From positions 1-50,077 of the forward strand of contig JAKBCC010000005.1 in NCBI GenBank assembly GCA_021808105.1: 50,077 nucleotides of DNA, given 5' to 3'. The notes under the pieces were generated by a model. That model was not told where the DNA came from. It saw nothing but the letters and a program-made list of their open reading frames with translations, and ran no database searches. Shown here in pieces: positions 17,394-26,604 of the stretch; within the stretch, counting starts at the first letter, position 1; the number at the start of each line of letters is the position of its first letter. Position numbers and translations under genes: made by a program. This DNA is from Planctomycetota bacterium. GTDB taxonomy: Bacteria; Planctomycetota; Phycisphaerae; WQYP01.

Positions 17394-18005
17394 TCAAGGC
17401 GCGAAGATCGGATTTTCCAACAGCCACTGGGCCAGTCGCCGCACGGCTTTCCCCCGGTGGCTGATCTGCGATTTCTGCTCCATGGATAATTCCGCAGTTG
17501 TAAGCCCGAGTTCCGGAAGAACAAACAGCGGATCATAGCCGAAGCCATTGTCCCCGCGTGGGATATACCCGATGCCGCCGGCGACGTAATCCGACAGCAC
17601 CACCAGCGGCTTATCGGGCAGAGCCAGCGCCAAAGCACAGATAAATTGCGCATGGCGTTTTTCCGGTGGAACATCTTTCAACGCCGCCAGCAGTTTGCGA
17701 TTATTCGCGGCGTCATCACACGGTTCCCCGGCATAGCGGGCGCTGTAAATTCCCGGTGCGCCGCCTAGCGCATCGACGCAAAGTCCGGAATCATCCGCTA
17801 AGCTAAGCACGTTGCTGTGCGCCGCGTAATGGCGGGCTTTTTTCATAGCGTTGCCGCCAAACGTTGGCTGGTCTTCCACAACGTCCGGAATACCGGGGAA
17901 ATCCTGGAGCGTGAGCAATTCCAGGTCGCGTACACCCTCGGCCAGCAGCTCAGCGTTAATTTCCCGTGCCTTGCCCCGATTGGTTGTGGCAATAAGTAAA
18001 CGCAT
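17394..18005 (-). CDS. rdgB: Non-canonical purine NTP pyrophosphatase, RdgB/HAM1 family
   Basis: 203 aa, the normal length. It hydrolyses (d)ITP and dXTP to keep deaminated purines out of nucleic acids. MRLLIATTNRGKAREI is the family N-terminus (TxNxxK). DQPTFGGNAMKKARHYA and LADDSGLCVDALGGAPGIYSARYAG hold the metal and substrate residues, and PRGDNGFGYDPLF and SHRGKAVRRL complete the signature. The usual G-E-C segment is replaced by VVLSDYVAGGIG, a mild deviation. Confidence 0.93.
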   Translation of the reverse strand: MRLLIATTNRGKAREINAELLAEGVRDLELLTLQDFPGIPDVVEDQPTFGGNAMKKARHYAAHSNVLSLADDSGLCVDALGGAPGIYSARYAGEPCDDAANNRKLLAALKDVPPEKRHAQFICALALALPDKPLVVLSDYVAGGIGYIPRGDNGFGYDPLFVLPELGLTTAELSMEQKSQISHRGKAVRRLAQWLLENPIFAP

Positions 18006-18032
18006 CCCAATCCTTTACGAAGCGCCGCGATT

Positions 18033-18479
18033 TCACGTCGGTTTATCGGTGCATTGTGGTCGGGCACCGGCAGGCAGCGGGGGGGCTTCGATGCCGGCTC
18101 GAGGCAAGGTGCCGTCAAGTTCCTGCCGCCAATGCGCAACATCGCCGGCGGGGCCGTAGCAGTAAATCATTTTCATCGCAGTCGAACCGATGTTGGTAAT
18201 CTGATGAAATACACCGCTGGGAATGTACGCGGCCTGCCCGCTGCGCAAGATTCTCTTTTCTGCACCCAGACACATTTCCGCTTCCCCTTCCAGCACAAAA
18301 TAGACTTCTTCCTGCTGCTGATTATGCCACGGTACCTGGCCGCCGTCCGCATCAAGTGTGACAAACCCCATAGCGAAATGGGTCGCCCCAATGGGCGAAG
18401 CACCACCGACAACATTCTGGGTCTTGCGCCTTGCCGGATACCGCCGGCCTTCAATCTGACTTAAATCTGCAACAATCAT
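18033..18479 (-). CDS. Cupin-domain protein
   Basis: 148 aa, one cupin beta-barrel. Motif 1 is VPWHNQQQEEVYFVLEGEAEM, with His, Glu and a Gln series in place of the usual HxH. Motif 2 is AAYIPSGVFHQITNIG, with the conserved His. Metal binding is likely and the substrate is unknown. It is probably the first gene of the cupin-rdgB-GT2-BshC-like operon. Function cannot be narrowed further. Confidence 0.75.
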   Translation of the reverse strand: MIVADLSQIEGRRYPARRKTQNVVGGASPIGATHFAMGFVTLDADGGQVPWHNQQQEEVYFVLEGEAEMCLGAEKRILRSGQAAYIPSGVFHQITNIGSTAMKMIYCYGPAGDVAHWRQELDGTLPRAGIEAPPLPAGARPQCTDKPT

Positions 18480-18751
18480 GCAAAAATTCCTTAACCGGAT
18501 AACCGAATTTCAAATTATAGTATCGGATGAACTGTGGAATATGTAAATTCAGCGCGGTACGTGCCCGGGAACTGCGGCAATATCTCCGATCCACCCGCCC
18601 GTGCAGGGAAACGTCACATAGCCGCCGGCTTTGCCGGTGGTGGAACGCACGTCACCGGCCACCTGCAGTACCAGCATAGAATAGTGTGATCGTCCGTTGA
18701 TTTACCGTTAGCGCAGCCCCATCCGGAAATATGGCCACGCTCCGGGGCGGG
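18480..18751. other. Intergenic region with a CCACC...GGTGG hairpin and a 42-codon ORF
   Basis: At 18620-18643 lies AGCCGCCGGCTTTGCCGGTGG, one copy of the dispersed hairpin family. A minus-strand ORF (18677 to 18549, MLVLQVAGDVRSTTGKAGG...) runs through it. Because it encodes the hairpin itself it is probably not a gene, though it may be the remnant of one. Confidence 0.4.
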
Positions 18752-19936
18752 CTATGCGCGAGATGCAGCCGCGTCATCCGGCAGAGCATCTAACAGCCGG
18801 TCTATATCCTCGGAACTTTGATAAAAATGCGGTGAGACGCGCAACCGTCCCTCGCGTTCGACAATGATGATTTTCTGCTTTTCCAGATTGCTGATAATCT
18901 CGGCATGATTGTGGTCGCGACTTTTGAAACTTACGATGCCGCTGGTTTCATGATCCCGCCGGCTGGAAATAAGGGTGTAAGATTTTTGTGCCAGGCCGGA
19001 GCAAAGTTGCGTGGTTAAACCCAGGACACGCCCCGTTACAATGTCCCAGCCCATATCGGCAAGCAACTGCATGGAAGCCCCCAGCGCCAGGATGCCGGGA
19101 ATGTTGTGCGATCCGCATTCAAATCTTCGGGCATCGGCACGAAGGGTAAAATCATAGATGCCGTAATCGCTGGCATGAATCACGTTCATCCATCCGACTT
19201 CGGGCCGCAAGGATGTCAGCAGGTCTTTGCGACAGTAAAAAATGCCGGCTCCCTCCGGGCCTAGCAGCCATTTGTGTCCATCCGCAGAAAGAAAATCAAT
19301 GTTCATTGCCCGCACATCCACCGGCAACACGCCGCAGGCCTGTATGCCGTCCACACACAGCAGAATTCCCCGGGTTCGGCAAAACCGGCCAATGGCGGCA
19401 ATATCATGGCGGAATCCGCTGGCGTATTCAACGTGTGACAGCGCAATCATGCGGGTGCGGGGCGTTACCGCATTAAATATGCTTTGAATATCCACGCGGG
19501 CGTCCACCTCCGGCAGCATGATGTGTCTGGCTCCGCAGCGTTGTGCAACATCCATCCATGGATATACATTGGATGGATATTCCACAGAGGTTGAAATAAT
19601 TTCATCGCCGGCTTTCCAGTCCAGGCCGTTAGCGACAAAGGCAATTCCCTCGCTGGTATTTTTTACAAATGCTATTTCCTCCGGCAGGGCACCGATGAAT
19701 TCGGCGGCCAATTTGCGCACCAGTTCAATTTTCTGGTACCAGCGCCCCGTAAGATAGGAATCATCGCGTGCTTCACGCGCAAAACGTTCAATTTCCGCTG
19801 CGGCCCGGCCTGAAATGGGAGCCACGCCGGCATGATTAAAAAAAGTCCACCGGCGGGTAATGGGAAACTCAACCGCGACATCAAAGTCCGCGGGTAACGG
19901 CGGTAATTGCGGTGCGCTGGCGGGAGACATGCTCAT
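18752..19936 (-). CDS. Class V PLP-dependent aminotransferase or cysteine desulfurase-like enzyme
   Basis: 394 aa from MSMSPASAPQ at 19936, with AAAGGA upstream; the track start at 19996 adds an unlikely tail. RRWTFFNHAGVAPIS is the N-terminal substrate loop. FVKNTSEGIAFVANGL is the cofactor phosphate loop, ILLCVDGIQACGVLPVD carries the Asp, and LSADGHKWLLGPEGAGI has the PLP Lys (about residue 230). The C-terminal part is typical of the isopenicillin-N-epimerase/kynureninase-like branch. The reaction cannot be fixed from sequence: no conserved catalytic Cys loop of SufS or IscS is evident. Confidence 0.8.
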   Translation of the reverse strand: MSMSPASAPQLPPLPADFDVAVEFPITRRWTFFNHAGVAPISGRAAAEIERFAREARDDSYLTGRWYQKIELVRKLAAEFIGALPEEIAFVKNTSEGIAFVANGLDWKAGDEIISTSVEYPSNVYPWMDVAQRCGARHIMLPEVDARVDIQSIFNAVTPRTRMIALSHVEYASGFRHDIAAIGRFCRTRGILLCVDGIQACGVLPVDVRAMNIDFLSADGHKWLLGPEGAGIFYCRKDLLTSLRPEVGWMNVIHASDYGIYDFTLRADARRFECGSHNIPGILALGASMQLLADMGWDIVTGRVLGLTTQLCSGLAQKSYTLISSRRDHETSGIVSFKSRDHNHAEIISNLEKQKIIIVEREGRLRVSPHFYQSSEDIDRLLDALPDDAAASRA

Positions 19937-20020
19937 CAAATCGATTCCTTTTTTTCTCCGACAGTATGACGTGCAAAGCGGAACTTGGCCAGCCAATGAC
20001 GACGTTTTACAGATTCGACA

Positions 20021-22756
20021 TCACTGGTTTGGCCGCGACGCCGGCGCGGCAATGCGATGCGCAATCGCATACATAAGAACATTACACGCCAGCGATTGTG
20101 CGGATTTTGGCATGTAACCGCGAATGCCCCAGGTGCTGGTTCCCAGCAGGCCCGAGGTTATATCCTTTGAGGAAAATACCACCGCCCAGCGGTGATTGAG
20201 GCGAATGCCGAATAATTGGGGCGTGGTGCGGGGCCGATTGACATTCGTACCATATTGTCGGTAGGCCACCTTACGGGCGTTGATACCGCCGGGAATCATT
20301 CCGGTAAACAGCGTACTATGCGATGGAATATCCTGAAGCTTTCTGTCGGGGTAAAGCGATTGAATCAGCAGGGCGCAGGAATTGGTGAATGCGGTCTTGC
20401 CGCCTGTGCTGTCAGCAAAAAGTATTCCGCCACCGTTGAGATACGCGCGTAAGGCTTTGATATCCGAGGGGGAAAAAGATATGCCGCCGACACCTGTGAG
20501 GTGAAGCAGCGGAAATTGGTCGGCCGAAGTGGCGTTAAGTTGTGCCATGGAAATACGATGCAAGGAGACTGCGGTCCGGTCATACGCGGCAACCAGCGCG
20601 GCCAATCGAGGCCACGCACCGGGTTCCGGATTCCAATTGCCATGGAAAGCCAGCAATCCCACGGCCAGTTTTCGCACCGGCAGCTGATTTGGCGTTGGCA
20701 CAGTCAGGCTGTGAAGTCGATTCGCCAGATACCCTTTTCCCGTGGCATACAGATAAAAATTCAGTGGCAATTCCCAGTATTGCTTATGAGTGTGCAACCG
20801 GCTTTGCCAGACGCCGGCCATATCGGAAGGGCTGATGATCCATAAATACCGCACACCATTCGATAGCGCCAGCAGGGGAGTTCCAATATGAAACCATGGC
20901 TGCATGGTCATCAGCGAACTGCCGGCCGCAACGGAATGGAATGCGAAGGAATGATTGACGCATGACTGTCCGGCCTGCACCATCGCCCGACGGAATCGTT
21001 TGGAATTGCCATCACAGGAGCAGACCACCATTCCTCCGGCGTTAATATAGCGTTTTAATTTATTAAGAACTGCGGGCGTAAAATGCGGATTTTTGTGACC
21101 GGTGATCAGCAAAATCGGCGAATCCAGCCACTGACTCACTGGCGAAGCTGTTGTGACCACCTGCCAGTTCAGCGGAGTTTCCATTTCATGGGAAAGATAG
21201 GATGTGATATTGGCGGCATCGCGCTGGCGGGCGTTCCATTGGCCGTAAAAATGGGGGGAATATTGCAACTTATTGATGAACACGGGATTTAAGCCCCGGT
21301 CGAGGATCAGCAGAGCATAGGCGGTGCCAATGACGCGGTTGCCATGCTCCGGAGCTTGAAAATTGGCGGGCCAACTGCCATTGGCCCTCTGCGCATTCAA
21401 CAGGGTGCGAACATAATCTCGGTACCAGTTGTGTTGGCCGAAATATTTTATGCCGCCGGCGAGGCCCACACGCTCGTAGCCATACATGACATACTGATTG
21501 CTCGTGGCGGGGTCAAAATGCGTGTTCAGCCAGCGCAAGGCACGCACAATATTGACATCCGGATGGGGATGAATATTCAGATCAGCGGCATTGATAAACT
21601 CATCGGAAATAAACAGACTGGCAACCCCGGCTGGCGTAAAACTTTGGGGGTGCAGCCGGTCGTTGAGGTATCCCCATGAGCCATCTATATGTTGCGTATT
21701 GCGCCAATGCCCGGCCAGTAATCTCCACTGGGTGTTATGGACCTTCAACCCCGCGTGGGCGCATGCCCACAGGCCCAGTACGCCATATTGCGTATTGGAA
21801 TTATCCCAGGGAAAGCCGGCCTGCCGCTGCCAGGTATAGGAAAAATCTCCACCGGGAATCATGGCGCGAAACAAATATCGGCGGTCGCGCAGCAGGGCCG
21901 CCATGTATTTTTTCCGTTTTACATTAGGCAGCAATGTTAACGCCTGGGCTTGAAAAGACGCGGAATAGGTGGCCCTGGTACTCAGGGTTGCCAGATAGTT
22001 CAAGGCCTGATGCATACGCGGCGAAAAGCTATACAGTTGCGGCGGATGCAGACTTTGATCCACATCAATAAGCGCCTCCAGGACCAGAGCCGTTTCACCG
22101 CCGTGCTCCGGGGCATCGGCCCAATCCAAGCCGACATTCCAGTACTGTTTTCCCTTCTCCCGTGTCAGAAGAAAGTTTACGCCCCGGATAATAGCCCGAA
22201 GCACCTTTCGGCTTGTCGTGCGGTTGATATCAATTGCTGGATCAGCGGCCATCAAGCTTAAGGGGCGCGGCAGAGTTAATGCGACATGCGGATGCGGTAC
22301 AACTCGCGGATGAGCCGCCGGTTTTGGTGATGGGGCGGATTTTTTGGGATTTCGGGCGGACATCTTTGATATAGCGCCGATGCCGATAGGAAGAGGTGCA
22401 AGGCGGTGTTTTGCCCCCACGCGTGCCCCAACCCCGTGCGGTCCTTTTAAGATTACATTCGGCCTGTGCATGGATGTGCCGGCAGGCATAAAAGATACCT
22501 GGCTGTCTGCCACAACAAATGCCGTAATAATGCCGACGAGGATAACGAGCGCCACGGCAATCGTAAGGACAGGGCGGCCGAGCCAGTACAATTCCGTATT
22601 TTTTAACCGAGCCTCGGAACTCAGCGGCATGGCGGCGGGAGTGCCGGAAAGTCGCTGCCAGCATGTGCGGCAAACCACATGCTGTTCCCATACATGCGGC
22701 GTCTCGGACTCTGCCAGCGCGCTGCCGCAATTTTCACAGGTCGTACTTTCCGTCAT
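20021..22756 (-). CDS. Large membrane-anchored terpene-cyclase-fold and DUF4159 protein
   Basis: 911 aa. At the N-terminus is a zinc ribbon with CENC and CRTC (residues 8-35), then one TM segment (VLTIAVALVILVGIITAFVV). A Pro/His-rich linker follows, then an alpha-toroid like squalene-hopene cyclase (about 190-520), with repeats such as NGSWPANFQAPEHG and DGSWGYLNDRL. The C-terminal third (about 540-905) is DUF4159: FPLLHLTGVGGISF, LNGGGILFADSTGG and WAVVFSSKDITSGL. It probably faces the periplasm. The cyclase Asp-rich motif (DxDD) is not evident, so it is probably not an active cyclase. Such proteins are widespread in planctomycetes with no assigned role. Confidence 0.8.
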   Translation of the reverse strand: MTESTTCENCGSALAESETPHVWEQHVVCRTCWQRLSGTPAAMPLSSEARLKNTELYWLGRPVLTIAVALVILVGIITAFVVADSQVSFMPAGTSMHRPNVILKGPHGVGARVGAKHRLAPLPIGIGAISKMSARNPKKSAPSPKPAAHPRVVPHPHVALTLPRPLSLMAADPAIDINRTTSRKVLRAIIRGVNFLLTREKGKQYWNVGLDWADAPEHGGETALVLEALIDVDQSLHPPQLYSFSPRMHQALNYLATLSTRATYSASFQAQALTLLPNVKRKKYMAALLRDRRYLFRAMIPGGDFSYTWQRQAGFPWDNSNTQYGVLGLWACAHAGLKVHNTQWRLLAGHWRNTQHIDGSWGYLNDRLHPQSFTPAGVASLFISDEFINAADLNIHPHPDVNIVRALRWLNTHFDPATSNQYVMYGYERVGLAGGIKYFGQHNWYRDYVRTLLNAQRANGSWPANFQAPEHGNRVIGTAYALLILDRGLNPVFINKLQYSPHFYGQWNARQRDAANITSYLSHEMETPLNWQVVTTASPVSQWLDSPILLITGHKNPHFTPAVLNKLKRYINAGGMVVCSCDGNSKRFRRAMVQAGQSCVNHSFAFHSVAAGSSLMTMQPWFHIGTPLLALSNGVRYLWIISPSDMAGVWQSRLHTHKQYWELPLNFYLYATGKGYLANRLHSLTVPTPNQLPVRKLAVGLLAFHGNWNPEPGAWPRLAALVAAYDRTAVSLHRISMAQLNATSADQFPLLHLTGVGGISFSPSDIKALRAYLNGGGILFADSTGGKTAFTNSCALLIQSLYPDRKLQDIPSHSTLFTGMIPGGINARKVAYRQYGTNVNRPRTTPQLFGIRLNHRWAVVFSSKDITSGLLGTSTWGIRGYMPKSAQSLACNVLMYAIAHRIAAPASRPNQ

Positions 22757-22869
22757 CTTGTAACCTGACAGTATTATTCACCATTCACCGGCAAATCAAC
22801 CGGCTCCTGCCGGCCCAACCCAACCCCTCCGATTTTCAAGTAACTGATTATAGCGTCACTGGCCTGGTG

Positions 22870-24048
22870 CTACGCCGTGATTTCGTGCAGGGCTTGAATC
22901 AGCAGATCAATATCTGCTGCGGTATTGAAATGTCCCGGGCTTACGCGCACGGTACCGTCAGGAAATGAATTCAGCATGCGATGGGCGTAGGGGGCGCAAT
23001 GTAAACCCGGGCGGACGGCGATGGTAAAGGATTCATCCAGAATGCCGCCAAGTTCCTGCGGGCTAAAGCCTTCCACGTTAAAGCATACCGTGCCCACACG
23101 GTGCGCAGCGGCATGGGGACCGGTGGGGCCATATATATTCAGCGCAGCAATATCCGCCACGCCATCGATAAATTGCTGCACCAGCGACTGTTCATGCGCC
23201 AGTGTCTTAGCGGGATCATGCTTAATAACAAATCCAGTCGCCGCCTCCAGGCCCGCGATACCCACGGTGTTGGGCGTGCCGCCTTCCAGCAGATACGGCA
23301 TGAGCCGCGGCTGCGTTGCCGTGGACGAATCACCGCCGGTGCCACCCTCACGGAAAGGTATCAAATCATCCATATTAACGGTGGTATGCAGATATAATCC
23401 GCCTGTGCCGGTGGGGCCTAAAAGCGATTTATGCCCCGGAAATGCCAACATATCTACATGCTCATGCGCAATGTTAATTGGAACGGTGCCAATAGTCTGG
23501 GCGGTATCCAGCAAAAACAATACGCCATGCTCGCGTGCGATTTTTCCAACCGCTGCCGCCGGTTGAATGGTGCCCAGCACATTGCTGGCGTGCGTGATGG
23601 CGATCATGCGGGTTTTGGAAGTGATGGCTTTTTTGACGTCTTCAGGATCGATCACGCCGGTTTGCGGCGAAAAGCCGATGCGGGTCAGCGTAATAAAACC
23701 GGCATCAGCCATGCTCTGCAACGGTCGGCTGACGCTGTTATGTTCCAGCATGGTGGTAATGACGTGATCGCCCGATCGCAGAATGCTTTTGAATGCGATA
23801 TTCAGCGCATCGGTGCAATTCATGGTGAAAATAAGCCGGTGGATATCCGTTCCGCCGATGAATTCGGTTAATTGTTTCCGCACGCGATCAAGCATTTTTT
23901 CCGCCGCGACAGCCATGCGATGGCCGGCCCGCCCCGGGTTGGCGGCATCATGCGCAAGAAAATCCGTCATGGCGGCGGCGACTTCCGGCGGCTTAGGCCA
24001 ACTGGTTGCCGCATTATCAAGATAGGTAACATCATTTTGTGATTTCAT
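22870..24048 (-). CDS. Cysteine desulfurase family PLP enzyme (class V aminotransferase)
   Basis: 392 aa from the ATG at 24048 (MKSQNDVTYLDNAATSWPKP); GAGG lies 8 nt upstream. Beyond this start the track ORF runs into a REP. YLDNAATSWPKPPEV and HDAANPGRAGHRMA match the group 2 cysteine desulfurase-like family. THASNVLGTIQPA and LDTAQTIGTVPIN follow, and FPGHKSLLGPTGTGG has the PLP Lys. FTIAVRPGLHCAPYAH contains the Cys at the position of the catalytic Cys in SufS-like enzymes. It is likely to mobilise sulfur from cysteine. It could supply the nearby sulfur-carrier operon (25.5-28.5 kb), but it is separated from it by the RAYT and DinB genes. Confidence 0.85.
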   Translation of the reverse strand: MKSQNDVTYLDNAATSWPKPPEVAAAMTDFLAHDAANPGRAGHRMAVAAEKMLDRVRKQLTEFIGGTDIHRLIFTMNCTDALNIAFKSILRSGDHVITTMLEHNSVSRPLQSMADAGFITLTRIGFSPQTGVIDPEDVKKAITSKTRMIAITHASNVLGTIQPAAAVGKIAREHGVLFLLDTAQTIGTVPINIAHEHVDMLAFPGHKSLLGPTGTGGLYLHTTVNMDDLIPFREGGTGGDSSTATQPRLMPYLLEGGTPNTVGIAGLEAATGFVIKHDPAKTLAHEQSLVQQFIDGVADIAALNIYGPTGPHAAAHRVGTVCFNVEGFSPQELGGILDESFTIAVRPGLHCAPYAHRMLNSFPDGTVRVSPGHFNTAADIDLLIQALHEITA

Positions 24049-24100
24049 GGGTTGGTGACCTCGCATCCAATTTCTGAGAATAATTCCATCGCGCATACTG

Positions 24101-24184
24101 TTAGCCGCGTGTGCTTGCACCGCGCGTTCTTCGGTTGGCCTACCGCTTACTGCGTTTCCGCGCGGTGCAAGCACACGCGGCTAA
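24101..24184. repeat. REP pair flanking the RAYT, downstream side
   Basis: Two perfect 26-bp inverted copies lie at 24101-24126 and 24159-24184, 32 bp apart. The unit begins TTAGCCGCGTGTGCTTGCAC and ends CGCG. The second copy ends 2 bp beyond the transposase stop. The arrangement is that of a BIME, paired REP sequences in opposite directions. Confidence 0.9.
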
Positions 24185-24186
24185 AA

Positions 24187-24828
24187 TTAGGCCGGGGGTA
24201 TGTCCCGGCGTCCGTTAAACGGTACCACAAACGACCAACTTTGTGGTCGCAATCCGTCTTTAATCGGGTTATTTTCCACATAACGCACCGCGCGGGCAAT
24301 ATCCAATTCCGCATTGAGAAATACGCACCAGTGGCCACGCGCCCAAATCGAAGGGGCCGCCCGTTCCGGGACGTTATTGCTGGCGATCAGCCCTTCTCTG
24401 TGCAGTTGGTGCGTCGCTCGGCTTTTTAAGTGTGATACGATTCGGCCCACGGGGCGGGCGTGTCTGGCCAGAACCAAATGGGCATGGCGGGGCATCACAC
24501 TGCATGCATGAATCATATAACCGCCTTCTTTTGCCGCCCATCCAAACCCCGCGGCAATGGCCCGCGCCTGAAGTCCGGTGAATTTAACAGGTTCACGGGC
24601 TAACTGGGCTTTAGCGTTCTGCCGCGCCGCGACATCATGCGGATCAGACGCTCTGGATCGACCACCGGTAACGGGTGTGGCTCTTCCGGCAACACGGAAG
24701 AGGTCATCCGAACCAACATAATGGGAACCCGACCCGCGGGGATCATTTGGCAGCCAGAATCCATACGCACAGACGACAACGTGCCAGCCGATAATCACGG
24801 GCTTACTCTCCAATTTGGACCGCAGCAT
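24187..24828 (-). CDS. REP-associated tyrosine transposase (Y1 transposase, IS200-like)
   Basis: 213 aa from the ATG at 24828 (MLRSKLESKPVI). The longer track ORF reads through the upstream REPs and is not credible. CAYGFWLPNDPRGSGS is characteristic of this planctomycete and proteobacterial RAYT branch. MPRHAHLVLAR supplies the His-x-His pair of the HUH site, and RAVRYVENNPIKDGL carries the expected catalytic Tyr. RAYTs bind REP hairpins and are usually single-copy, domesticated enzymes. The gene is bracketed on both sides by inverted pairs of the same 26-bp REP. No target duplication or partner gene is evident. Confidence 0.85.
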   Translation of the reverse strand: MLRSKLESKPVIIGWHVVVCAYGFWLPNDPRGSGSHYVGSDDLFRVAGRATPVTGGRSRASDPHDVAARQNAKAQLAREPVKFTGLQARAIAAGFGWAAKEGGYMIHACSVMPRHAHLVLARHARPVGRIVSHLKSRATHQLHREGLIASNNVPERAAPSIWARGHWCVFLNAELDIARAVRYVENNPIKDGLRPQSWSFVVPFNGRRDIPPA

Positions 24829-24839
24829 TCTCGACACAC

Positions 24840-24961
24840 CGCGCGGTGCAAGCACACGCGGCGAAAAAATGATCCTGATATCAAGCGTTCCTGCAACCGC
24901 CGTGAGTTTAAATTCACGCGGCATTTCATCACGTTTTAGCCGCGCGTGCTTGCACCGCGCG
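24840..24961. repeat. REP pair flanking the RAYT, upstream side
   Basis: Copies lie at 24840-24865 (GGCGAA in place of GGCTAA, one change) and 24936-24961 (one change in the stem), inverted and 70 bp apart. They are nearly identical to the downstream pair. The pair separates the transposase from the DinB gene. Confidence 0.9.
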
Positions 24962-24970
24962 GCCGCCGCA

Positions 24971-25456
24971 TCACACCGCTGCCAGTCCCTGCACGCGACG
25001 CCATGCGGAAAGCTGCCCGGCGTGGTAGCCCTCATGCCATGTGCCGTACATAAAAATGGTATGGCCGATGGTGGGGAATCGTTCGCGGCGGGCGGGATCG
25101 GGGTGCTCCTGGGCGAGTTGTTCCGGCTTCACGGTTTTGAGCCGCTCAATAATCTGCGCGCGAATCGCCGCCAGATGATCCAGATAAAACTGTTTGGGCT
25201 TATAAAGGGTTTTATCCGCACTGGGGGTGCTGCCCCCGCCGTAAATATCTTTCCAGGTTGGATCCAGGGCCGGAGCCGATCCGCCCAGCAGCGACAGAAA
25301 ATTTGCTTCCACCATCAGCAGGTGCCCCAGCACCCACGCCGGATGGTTGGTTTTGGGAGCCGGCTGCAACGTCATTTGATCATCTTTCAGATCAGCCACC
25401 AATTTAAGCGTGGCATTGCGCGTGTGCGTGATGGTGGCGATAAAAGCTTCGAGCAT
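24971..25456 (-). CDS. DinB-family four-helix protein, putative metal-dependent hydrolase or transferase
   Basis: About 161 aa from MLEAFIATITHTRNATLKLV at 25456. The track start at 25492 is upstream and less likely. The DinB fold is suggested by HPAWVLGHLLMVEANFLS near residue 40 and the C-terminal TWHEGYHAGQLSAWRRVQG, which supply the three metal-binding His of the family. Many bacterial DinB-fold proteins are thiol transferases or are induced by stress. Which thiol is used, if any, is unknown. It lies close behind ThiF (51 bp) and could be the last gene of that operon. Confidence 0.75.
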   Translation of the reverse strand: MLEAFIATITHTRNATLKLVADLKDDQMTLQPAPKTNHPAWVLGHLLMVEANFLSLLGGSAPALDPTWKDIYGGGSTPSADKTLYKPKQFYLDHLAAIRAQIIERLKTVKPEQLAQEHPDPARRERFPTIGHTIFMYGTWHEGYHAGQLSAWRRVQGLAAV

Positions 25457-25507
25457 GAAAAGAACTCCTGAAAAAACGTACCTCAAGACCAAGTTTCGTC
25501 CGCTGAT

Positions 25508-26602
25508 TCAGCTGCCGATATACTTGGCGTAAATCGCCTTGGCCACAGCGGCCTCGTGCGTGCCTTTAATAATAGCTCGGCCATCGGCAAAAAGCGTCAG
25601 TTCATATTCTTTCCGCCGCTCGCCCTGCCCTTCGCCAATAGCACATTTAAGCATAAATTTGTTAAAACTCGGTGTGCCCACCGCCCGCAAATTTTCCGCA
25701 ATGCGGTCAAAATCCACTTTGCCGCCCGAGGGCTGAGAAATTTGTACCGCATTTCGTCCGCATAAAGACGTAGTACTGGAACCGAATTTCCCGGACAAAT
25801 ACTCATAGTTGTGATGTTTGCACGCCGGGCAATCAGCAATTTCCCGTGCCCGTGAAACATTCAATTGCTGGAACCGGTTATCCCACAGGTCAAAGCTAAA
25901 AAGCCGCGTGCTGACCGCATCGGTATTGTCCGTCAGCAACTTCATGGCTTCCATGGCCTGCCAGCTTGCCACCACATTGACCGTCGGCCCCAGCACGCCC
26001 GCCGTATCACACGTCGGGTTCATTCCCGCCGGCGGTGAAGTTTCAAAAATGCAGCGCAGGCATGGGGTAATACCGGGACGGATCACCATGCCCAGGCCCA
26101 TGGCGCTGATGCACGCGCCATAAATCCACGGGATATTGAGTTTGATCGAAACATCATTGATCAAAAACCGTGTTTCAAAGTTATCCGTACCGTCCAGCAG
26201 CAGTTGCTTATCTTTGGCGTATTGTTCAATATTATTATGATTCACATCCGCCACCACGGCCTCCACCTGCACATCAGAATTGATGCCCGCGATTTTGCGC
26301 TGTGCCGCAATTGATTTCGGCAACTGATCTTTGATATCCTGCTGATCAAAAAGCACCTGCCGCTGCAAATTGTTCAACTCAATAAAGTCTCGGTCAATAA
26401 TGGTTATATGCCCGACGCCGGCCCGTGACAGCGTGTTGGCCAACACCGTGCCCAAGGCCCCGCAACCCACCATCAGCACCCGCGCCGCCTTCAGCTTCTT
26501 CTGCCCCTCTACCCCAATAGGTGCCCAAAGCATCTGCCGGTTATACCGCGCCAACGACGGATCCGCTTTTTCAAGTTCCTGTGCTAAATCTGATAACGCC
26601 AT
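25508..26602 (-). CDS. ThiF/MoeB/HesA-family E1-like adenylyltransferase
   Basis: 364 aa. It is expected to adenylate the C-terminal Gly of a ThiS/MoaD-like carrier. YNRQMLWAPIGVEGQKKL opens the domain. VLMVGCGALGTVLANTLSRAG is the nucleotide loop, and IDRDFIELNNLQRQVLF carries the Arg finger. CLRCIF and CPACKH form the zinc site. PTCDTAGVLGPTVNVVASWQ carries the expected catalytic Cys. The C-terminal 100 residues are not a rhodanese domain, unlike MoeZ/Uba4, and resemble nothing I recognise (YELTLFADGRAIIKGTHEA). The start overlaps the operon logic: AGGA lies between the NIL stop and this ATG. Confidence 0.9.
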   Translation of the reverse strand: MALSDLAQELEKADPSLARYNRQMLWAPIGVEGQKKLKAARVLMVGCGALGTVLANTLSRAGVGHITIIDRDFIELNNLQRQVLFDQQDIKDQLPKSIAAQRKIAGINSDVQVEAVVADVNHNNIEQYAKDKQLLLDGTDNFETRFLINDVSIKLNIPWIYGACISAMGLGMVIRPGITPCLRCIFETSPPAGMNPTCDTAGVLGPTVNVVASWQAMEAMKLLTDNTDAVSTRLFSFDLWDNRFQQLNVSRAREIADCPACKHHNYEYLSGKFGSSTTSLCGRNAVQISQPSGGKVDFDRIAENLRAVGTPSFNKFMLKCAIGEGQGERRKEYELTLFADGRAIIKGTHEAAVAKAIYAKYIGS

Positions 26603-26604
26603 AT

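Noticed and set aside
20021-22756. Functional squalene-hopene cyclase
   Set aside because: The toroid fold is plausible but the Asp-rich catalytic motif is not visible and a DUF4159 domain follows.
24815-25471. 218-aa plus-strand ORF over the REPs and DinB gene
   Set aside because: Antisense of DinB and REP sequence. The DinB frame is the better supported one.
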